Shown one piece after another: positions 4,705 to 8,625 of a stretch of 8,625 nt of DNA. The notes beneath the pieces were generated by a model, which saw nothing but the letters and a program-made list of their open reading frames with translations, had not been told where the DNA came from and did no database searches. Source of the stretch: an uncultured Peptococcaceae bacterium. GTDB lineage: Bacteria; Bacillota; Peptococcia; Peptococcales; Peptococcaceae. The position numbers and the translations under genes are program-made. The DNA is taken from the NCBI GenBank assembly GCA_900553245.1, contig USCP01000075.1, positions 1 to 8,625 of the forward strand, written 5' to 3'. Each line of letters begins with the position of its first letter. Position 1 is the first letter of the stretch.

Positions 4705-6099
4705 TTACAGACAATCGGCAAGGGTGTTGAGCGCATCGGTGAGGGTGTCGGTATCGAGATTGCTGTAGCTTAAAAGAAACTGATGGCTCGATTTTGGTCG
4801 CTCGGCGTCGTAATAGTCGGAGAGGGCTGCCAGATGGATGCCGTGGGTTTCTAAAGTGGCTTGCAGAGAATGGTCGCTTTGGTGGGTGTGCAGAGCGAGG
4901 ATGGCGTGCGGGCCACTGTCTTGCTCGATGATATTACAGTGACCGTTGAGACGACTCTGGGCAATGGCATCAAGCACCGTTTGACGTCTGCGGATATAGT
5001 AGAGACGCATGCGGTTGATGTGCTTTTCAAAGTAGCCCTCGTTGATGAAACGGGCCAAGGTGAATTGTTCAAAGTTGCTCACCGTGCAGGCGTAAAAGCC
5101 CAGCTCTGCATAGAAACGATTGGCAAGGGCTGCCGGTAGCACCATGTAGCTAATGCGCACGGTGGAGGAAAGGGACTTGGCGAAGGTATTGAGGTAGACC
5201 ACTTTACCGCCGGCATCCAAGCCTTGCAGGGTTGGGATGGGCTTGCCCTGTAAGCGAAATTCACTGTCGTAGTCGTCCTCGATGATGTAGCGGTTTGGGT
5301 CTTCGCTTGCCCAAGCCAAAAGCTCATAGCGGCGGCTGACCGGCATGGTGATGCCCGTAGGAAACTGATGGGTCGGCCCGATGTGTGCAATATCTGCCCC
5401 GACGCGGCGCAGGCCGCCGACGCTGATGCCGGCTTCGTCCATATCGGCAAAGCGGCATTCCACCCCATGGGCGCGGTAGATTTGTGGCACCTTTTGGTAA
5501 CCGGGATTTTCAGCGCAATAGATTTTGTCACGCCCGAAAAGCTGAATGAGCAAGCCGTAAAGGTACTCAGTGCCGGCGCCGACAATGATTTGGTCGGGAT
5601 TTACCTCAATACCACGGAAGGCATGGAGATGGTTGGCAATCGCCTCTCTGAGTTCATAGACCCCACCTGCCGGAGATTTTTCCATCAAAGCCTCGCTGTT
5701 TTCGGCAATGGTTTCGCGCAACAGCTTTTTCCAAGTGGCGAAGGGAAAATGGGAAGGGTCGGTTTGGTTGTTGGAAAAGTCAATATGATAGTGGGTGGTA
5801 TCCTTCGGCAAAACAATGTTGGTGTTTTTTTCGACGGCAGGCACCTGTGCGGTGGCATCGATTTTGGCAATGTAGTAGCCGCGTTTCGGAAGGGAATACA
5901 CATAGCCCTCGCTCATCAACTGGGCGTAGGCGCTTTCCACGGTAATGGTGCTGACGCCGAGATTTTTTGCCAGGGTACGTTTAGACGGCAGCTTTTCGCC
6001 GGCCTTGAGCACCCCGTTTTTGATGTCGTTGCGGATGTATTTGTAAAGATGTTCGTACAGTGCGCCCTTTGGCGCCTGTGAGAGGTCGTAAGTTAACAT
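4705..6099 (-). CDS. MocR/GabR-PdxR-type regulator: GntR winged helix fused to PLP aminotransferase domain
   Basis: 464 residues. The N-terminal GntR-type winged helix (about 9-78) contains LPSKRTLAKNLGVSTITVESAYAQL and the wing SLPKRGYYI. A linker (about 80-110) leads to a fold-type I aminotransferase domain (about 115-464). Cofactor residues are kept: GAGTEYLY (174-181), ENPGYQKV, HQFPTGITM (244-252), IEDDYDSEFR (273-282) and the Schiff-base lysine K308 in NTFAKSLSSTVR. PLP binding is therefore likely; these proteins act as regulators rather than enzymes, sensing PLP or an amino-compound. The ATG at 6099 is chosen because GAGGAG lies 6 bases before it; the longer frame to 6153 has no SD. 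No pdxST or gabTD genes are adjacent. Candidate targets are its own promoter, the divergent XRE gene and the downstream dehydrogenase-like gene. PdxR and GabR cannot be told apart here. Confidence 0.93.
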   Translation of the reverse strand: MLTYDLSQAPKGALYEHLYKYIRNDIKNGVLKAGEKLPSKRTLAKNLGVSTITVESAYAQLMSEGYVYSLPKRGYYIAKIDATAQVPAVEKNTNIVLPKDTTHYHIDFSNNQTDPSHFPFATWKKLLRETIAENSEALMEKSPAGGVYELREAIANHLHAFRGIEVNPDQIIVGAGTEYLYGLLIQLFGRDKIYCAENPGYQKVPQIYRAHGVECRFADMDEAGISVGGLRRVGADIAHIGPTHQFPTGITMPVSRRYELLAWASEDPNRYIIEDDYDSEFRLQGKPIPTLQGLDAGGKVVYLNTFAKSLSSTVRISYMVLPAALANRFYAELGFYACTVSNFEQFTLARFINEGYFEKHINRMRLYYIRRRQTVLDAIAQSRLNGHCNIIEQDSGPHAILALHTHQSDHSLQATLETHGIHLAALSDYYDAERPKSSHQFLLSYSNLDTDTLTDALNTLADCL

Positions 6100-6131
6100 G
6101 GTGATCTCCTCAAGTGGACTATTGAAAGAAT

Positions 6132-6157
6132 AAAAAAACGGCAAATGAACCATGCCA
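6132..6157 (-). promoter_or_regulatory. Weak hairpin plus T-run in the leader of the MocR-type gene
   Basis: In the predicted leader (start near 6159) the minus strand reads TGGCA, a 9-base loop, then TGCCG, followed at once by seven T (6132-6138). The stem is only 4-5 pairs, so this would be a poor terminator. It could be a minor attenuator or chance. Confidence 0.25.
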
Positions 6158-6165
6158 GCAGCTTC

Positions 6166-6195
6166 ATCCTACCATAGAAAAGAAACCCCTGTCCA
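6166..6195 (-). promoter_or_regulatory. Probable promoter of the MocR-type gene
   Basis: The -35-like TGGACA (6190-6195) and -10-like TAGGAT (6166-6171) are 18 bases apart on the minus strand, giving a leader of about 60 bases. The match is moderate. Confidence 0.45.
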
Positions 6196-6232
6196 GAGGC
6201 GGCAGCGTGGGATTGGGGGATGAGGTCCGCTC

Positions 6233-6250
6233 CTATCTGTGGTATGATAG
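6233..6250 (+). promoter_or_regulatory. Extended -10 promoter of the XRE/TPR operon inside an inverted repeat
   Basis: TGG-TATGAT (6240-6248) is an extended -10 giving a start near 6255, 21 bases before the XRE start. There is no clear -35. CTATC (6233-6237) and GATAG (6246-6250) form a small inverted repeat around the -10, a plausible operator for the XRE protein. The arms are short. Confidence 0.4.
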
Positions 6251-6275
6251 TGCTAAGATTGAAAGGAGGCGGCGC

Positions 6276-6872
6276 ATGGAGTTTTCGGAGAAGCTACAGC
6301 TTTTGCGTAAGCAAAGAGGTTGGACACAGGAACAGCTGGCAGAGCGCATTTATGCATCACGCACGGCGGTGAGCAAATGGGAAAGCGGCAAGGGCTACCC
6401 CAGCATCGATTCTCTCAAAGCGCTGGCGCAGGTGTATGAGGTGACAATTGATGCCCTGCTTTCCGGTGAAGAGCTGATGACCGTTGCCGAGGGCGAGGTG
6501 CGGATGCGAAAAGAAACAACCTTGGCACTGCTAGATGTGGCAGCCTTGGCGTTGGTGCTGTTGCCACTGTATGGCAAGACCATTGACGGCTATATTTACA
6601 GCGCCATGCTCTGGGCGCCGCCGGATGCCGTTTTGCCGGTGCGCCTATGCTATTGGTGCGTGGCACTGAGTCTTGTCACCATCGGCCTTTTGGCACTTCA
6701 TGCCCTGCATCAGGCGCAATGGGAGCGCGCCCGACGCCTGAAACAGGTGGGGCTTATAGTGAGTGTGGTGGCAGTTCCGGTTTTTATTGCCACCGGCGAG
6801 CCCTATGCCGCGACCTTGATGTTTGTGCTGCTTTTGGCAAAGGGCATTCTTTTGTATAAACACAACGACTAA
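6276..6872 (+). CDS. XRE-family regulator with C-terminal membrane tail
   Basis: 198 residues. The ATG at 6276 follows AAAGGAGG by 6 bases; the longer frame from 6207 lacks an SD and would contain the promoter. The N-terminus is an HTH_3/XRE domain (about 5-63) with LQLLRKQRGWTQEQLAERI, recognition helix SRTAVSKWESGKGYPS and the usual IDALLSGE end. A short charged linker is followed by four hydrophobic segments (about 82-99, 123-145, 157-172, 177-194), ending KHND. Firmicutes have many such membrane-tethered XRE proteins, whose tail may sense an envelope signal; the function here is unknown. It is divergent from the MocR-type gene and starts an operon with the TPR-like gene 21 bases downstream. 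Confidence 0.9.
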   Translation: MEFSEKLQLLRKQRGWTQEQLAERIYASRTAVSKWESGKGYPSIDSLKALAQVYEVTIDALLSGEELMTVAEGEVRMRKETTLALLDVAALALVLLPLYGKTIDGYIYSAMLWAPPDAVLPVRLCYWCVALSLVTIGLLALHALHQAQWERARRLKQVGLIVSVVAVPVFIATGEPYAATLMFVLLLAKGILLYKHND

Positions 6873-6893
6873 GACAAAGATAGGAGCTATTTT

Positions 6894-7916
6894 ATGACAT
6901 TTGATGACATCCTCAAACAGATTACCGAAGGCTTGAGTGGCGATGCCGAGCAAGACATTGCTTATCTCAATGAACAAGCGACCGCTTATAGTGATCATGA
7001 ACAGGCCCAAGAAATTGCCCGTGCCTGTGGCCGCATGATTTACGAACGCTTACCGGAAGAAGAACGCCAAAAAGCCTTTGATGCCATGATGGAGGAAGAC
7101 ATTCGCCCGATGGAAGCCGCCTTGAGTGAGGCGCGTGCCCTCATTGCTGCCAATGATTTGGAAAAGGCCCAGACCGTCCTCGAAGATTTGGTGGATAAGG
7201 CCGACGATGCCAAGAAGCGCGGCCTTTTCCAAGACGACGCCATGAGTGAATACTATTGCTTCAGCGAACCCTTTGAAGAAATGCTCTATATGTTTCGCAA
7301 AAAGCCGGAACGTGAAGTGCGTCGCAGTGTGATTCCTTTTGCGGATATTTACAGCCTGTACGGGCAGCTGTTGATGGCGCGCGGGGATGATCGCGCCGCC
7401 AACTATGTGCTCAAAGAAGCCGTGCGCTGGAATCCGGTAAATGCTGCCATTTCCTTTGATTATGCAGCATCCTTTAAAAAACTCGGGGACATGGAAAAAT
7501 TTATGGAAATCACCCGCGGCATCTTCTCCTATGCGTTCCGTCCGGCAGATTTGGCACGTTGCTATCGCAATGTGGGGGATTATTTCATCCATCACGAACA
7601 ATGGGCAGAGGCCAAGGGATGCATTCTTTTTGGGATGCAATTTGATGAAGACGCCCCAGACGCCAAGAAGGCGCTTGCCTATATCGACGAAAAGACCAAC
7701 GGCGAAGCTGTGGCACCGGCCATTGAAATTATGGAAGCCCTTGCTGCCATCCACGATTTCCCACTGAGCGCCGATGAAAACATCGTGCAGCTTTCCTATA
7801 TGTACGGCCAAGGCTTTTTGAATCAAAATAACACCGACGCCGCGCGTTACTTCCTAGGCATTGCCTACGGACTGACCGAAGCGGAAGAGCTCAAATTGAT
7901 TCTCGATAAAATCTGA
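6894..7916 (+). CDS. TPR-like cytosolic protein of unknown function
   Basis: 340 residues. The ATG at 6894 has AGGAG 7 bases before it and begins 21 bases after the XRE stop, so the two are almost surely cotranscribed. There is no signal peptide or membrane segment. The sequence is alpha-helical and acidic, with tandem helical-hairpin patterns. Residues about 150-183 (DIYSLYGQLLMARGDDRAANYVLKEAVRWNP) fit a TPR, and about 185-215 and 219-250 look like degenerate repeats. The N-terminal third (1-140) is helical with many E, A and K residues. I cannot name a family. A scaffold or protein-binding role is the most that can be inferred. It ends 25 bases before a strong terminator. Confidence 0.85.
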   Translation: MTFDDILKQITEGLSGDAEQDIAYLNEQATAYSDHEQAQEIARACGRMIYERLPEEERQKAFDAMMEEDIRPMEAALSEARALIAANDLEKAQTVLEDLVDKADDAKKRGLFQDDAMSEYYCFSEPFEEMLYMFRKKPEREVRRSVIPFADIYSLYGQLLMARGDDRAANYVLKEAVRWNPVNAAISFDYAASFKKLGDMEKFMEITRGIFSYAFRPADLARCYRNVGDYFIHHEQWAEAKGCILFGMQFDEDAPDAKKALAYIDEKTNGEAVAPAIEIMEALAAIHDFPLSADENIVQLSYMYGQGFLNQNNTDAARYFLGIAYGLTEAEELKLILDKI

Positions 7917-7941
7917 TAGAATGCCCGTAAACCGCATCACT

Positions 7942-7976
7942 AAGGCGTTGACACCTAGCGTGTCGGCGCCTTTTTT
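7942..7976 (+). terminator. Intrinsic terminator of the XRE/TPR operon
   Basis: A 13-pair stem (7942-7954 with 7960-7972; two G-U in the DNA-to-RNA reading) closes a 5-base loop CTAGC and runs straight into six T (7971-7976). Confidence 0.92.
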
Positions 7977-7996
7977 GTGATGTGACGGCAGGATTC

Positions 7997-8025
7997 TTGA
8001 GGAAAGCCCCCCTCCTCGTGATAAT
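7997..8025 (+). promoter_or_regulatory. Promoter of the PAP2-type gene
   Basis: A -35 TTGAGG (7997-8002) and -10 GATAAT (8020-8025) with a 17-base spacer predict a start near 8032. The spacer holds GAGGA and TCCTC arms around a C-run, a small inverted repeat that may be an operator or chance. Confidence 0.6.
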
Positions 8026-8069
8026 GAAGGCGTCCTTTGGGACAGCAATCACGAAAGCGAGGATGAATG

Positions 8070-8624
8070 ATGAAAAAAACAATGACACACACTTTTTTCG
8101 GACAGACGGCGGCAGTGCTCCTTGCGCTCTTTGGCGCTCTTATGCTGATGCTTTTGAGCGTGGATGTGGCACCCATCGGTGCAGCAGGCAGTGCGGTGGG
8201 GCTTTCTACCTTTAACGGTGCCGTGTTTGCCACTGTGACACCACAGCCTTTTTGGGACAGCGTAAGCGATGGGCTTTTGGCTGTGGCGCTTTTGATGGCG
8301 TTGGGCTGGGCACTGTGTGGGGCAGTATTCCTTTTCAAGGGGCGCAGCCTGCGTGCCGTGCCACCGCAGATTGTTGGGCTGGGGGTGCTTTATGTGTTGA
8401 CGGTGCTGCTCAATGTGTTGCTTGAAGGGCTTTTTATCAACGGGCGTCCGGTTTTGGTAGAGGGTGTCTTAGAACCGGGGTTTCCCTCCAGCCATGTTTT
8501 GGCGGTGGGGGTGATTATTGGCAGCACGTTGTTGCTGTTAAAGGGCAGGGTGCAGCCTTGGCTGTGGCGTGCCTTGGCACTTGGGGCAGAGTTGGTGCTG
8601 ACCTTGACGGGCTACAAAAACTAA
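8070..8624 (+). CDS. PAP2-type membrane phosphatase, ends before the third catalytic motif
   Basis: 184 residues from the second of two adjacent ATGs (8067, 8070); GAGG lies 7 bases before 8070 and only 4 before 8067. The protein is very hydrophobic, with membrane segments at about 12-34, 68-90, 101-119, 143-158 and 165-180. The PAP2 motifs are INGRPVLVEG (motif 1, with E120 where many members have Lys) and EPGFPSSHVLAV (motif 2, PSSH). Motif 3 (SGVHW or GVHxxxD, with the nucleophilic His) is missing. The frame stops at TAA 8622-8624 right after LTLTGYKN, where family members read on into RxxSGVHWxTD. The gene is therefore truncated or frameshifted near the A5 run at 8616-8620; the window ends one base later, so this cannot be settled here. 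A full protein would dephosphorylate lipid phosphates such as undecaprenyl pyrophosphate at the membrane. Numbering is from 8067. Confidence 0.75.
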   Translation: MKKTMTHTFFGQTAAVLLALFGALMLMLLSVDVAPIGAAGSAVGLSTFNGAVFATVTPQPFWDSVSDGLLAVALLMALGWALCGAVFLFKGRSLRAVPPQIVGLGVLYVLTVLLNVLLEGLFINGRPVLVEGVLEPGFPSSHVLAVGVIIGSTLLLLKGRVQPWLWRALALGAELVLTLTGYKN

Positions 8625-8625
8625 G

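Noticed and set aside
5368..6081. 237-codon plus-strand open frame opposite the MocR-type gene
   Set aside because: It is a shadow of the regulator gene, whose own frame holds every expected motif; there is no SD or promoter for the opposite frame.
7050..7826. 258-codon minus-strand open frame opposite the TPR-like gene
   Set aside because: No SD, and the composition (runs of His, Phe and Gly) is typical of an antisense shadow; the plus frame has the SD, operon context and terminator.
8001..8016. GAGGA and TCCTC arms with a C-run loop as a fourth anti-SD hairpin
   Set aside because: It lies between the -35 and -10 of the PAP2-type promoter, so it would not be in that transcript; no promoter or terminator frames it as an sRNA.

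Overview
The window looks like chromosome from a Gram-positive, probably anaerobic, Firmicute (Bacillota/Clostridia type). The signs are strong AAAGGAGG-type ribosome binding sites, TATAAT-type promoters (often with a TGn extended -10), GC-rich intrinsic terminators with U-tracts, a TTG start behind a strong Shine-Dalgarno (SD) sequence, and families typical of Firmicutes (VanS/CiaH-like kinase, MocR/GabR-type regulator, XRE regulator with a membrane tail). I cannot name the genus. No phage, IS, CRISPR, tRNA or rRNA is visible.

Layout. The left two thirds are read on the minus strand. From right to left they hold a MocR/PdxR-type regulator (4705-6099), a divergent iron-alcohol-dehydrogenase-fold protein (3491-4615) with its own promoter and terminator, a protein-free stretch (about 2760-3450), a histidine kinase/response regulator operon (1208-2677, then 538-1230), and the first 131 codons of a small membrane protein (1-394) running off the left edge. 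The right third is read on the plus strand: an XRE regulator with membrane tail (6276-6872), a TPR-like cytosolic protein in the same operon (6894-7916), a terminator, and a PAP2-type membrane phosphatase (8070-8624) that stops just before its third catalytic motif.

The main discovery candidate is the protein-free stretch. It resolves into three consecutive minus-strand units of about 141-148 nt. Each has a TGC-extended -10, a hairpin near the 5' end with a C/U-rich anti-Shine-Dalgarno loop (UUUCCCCUUUU, UCUCCUUU or UCUCCCCUUUU type), a second hairpin and an intrinsic terminator. I read this as a tandem family of small regulatory RNAs built to pair with ribosome binding sites. The last unit ends about 60 bases before the start of the kinase/regulator transcript.

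A second linked observation concerns candidate operators. The kinase/regulator operon promoter and the promoter of the membrane gene after it both carry GTTTAA-type boxes whose starts are spaced in multiples of 11 bp, as expected for an OmpR-family regulator. One sRNA promoter carries a different perfect 11-bp tandem repeat. The arrangement recalls the CiaRH system of streptococci, where a response regulator with direct-repeat boxes controls several small anti-SD RNAs. The box sequences at the sRNA promoters differ, however, so control by this regulator is only a hypothesis.
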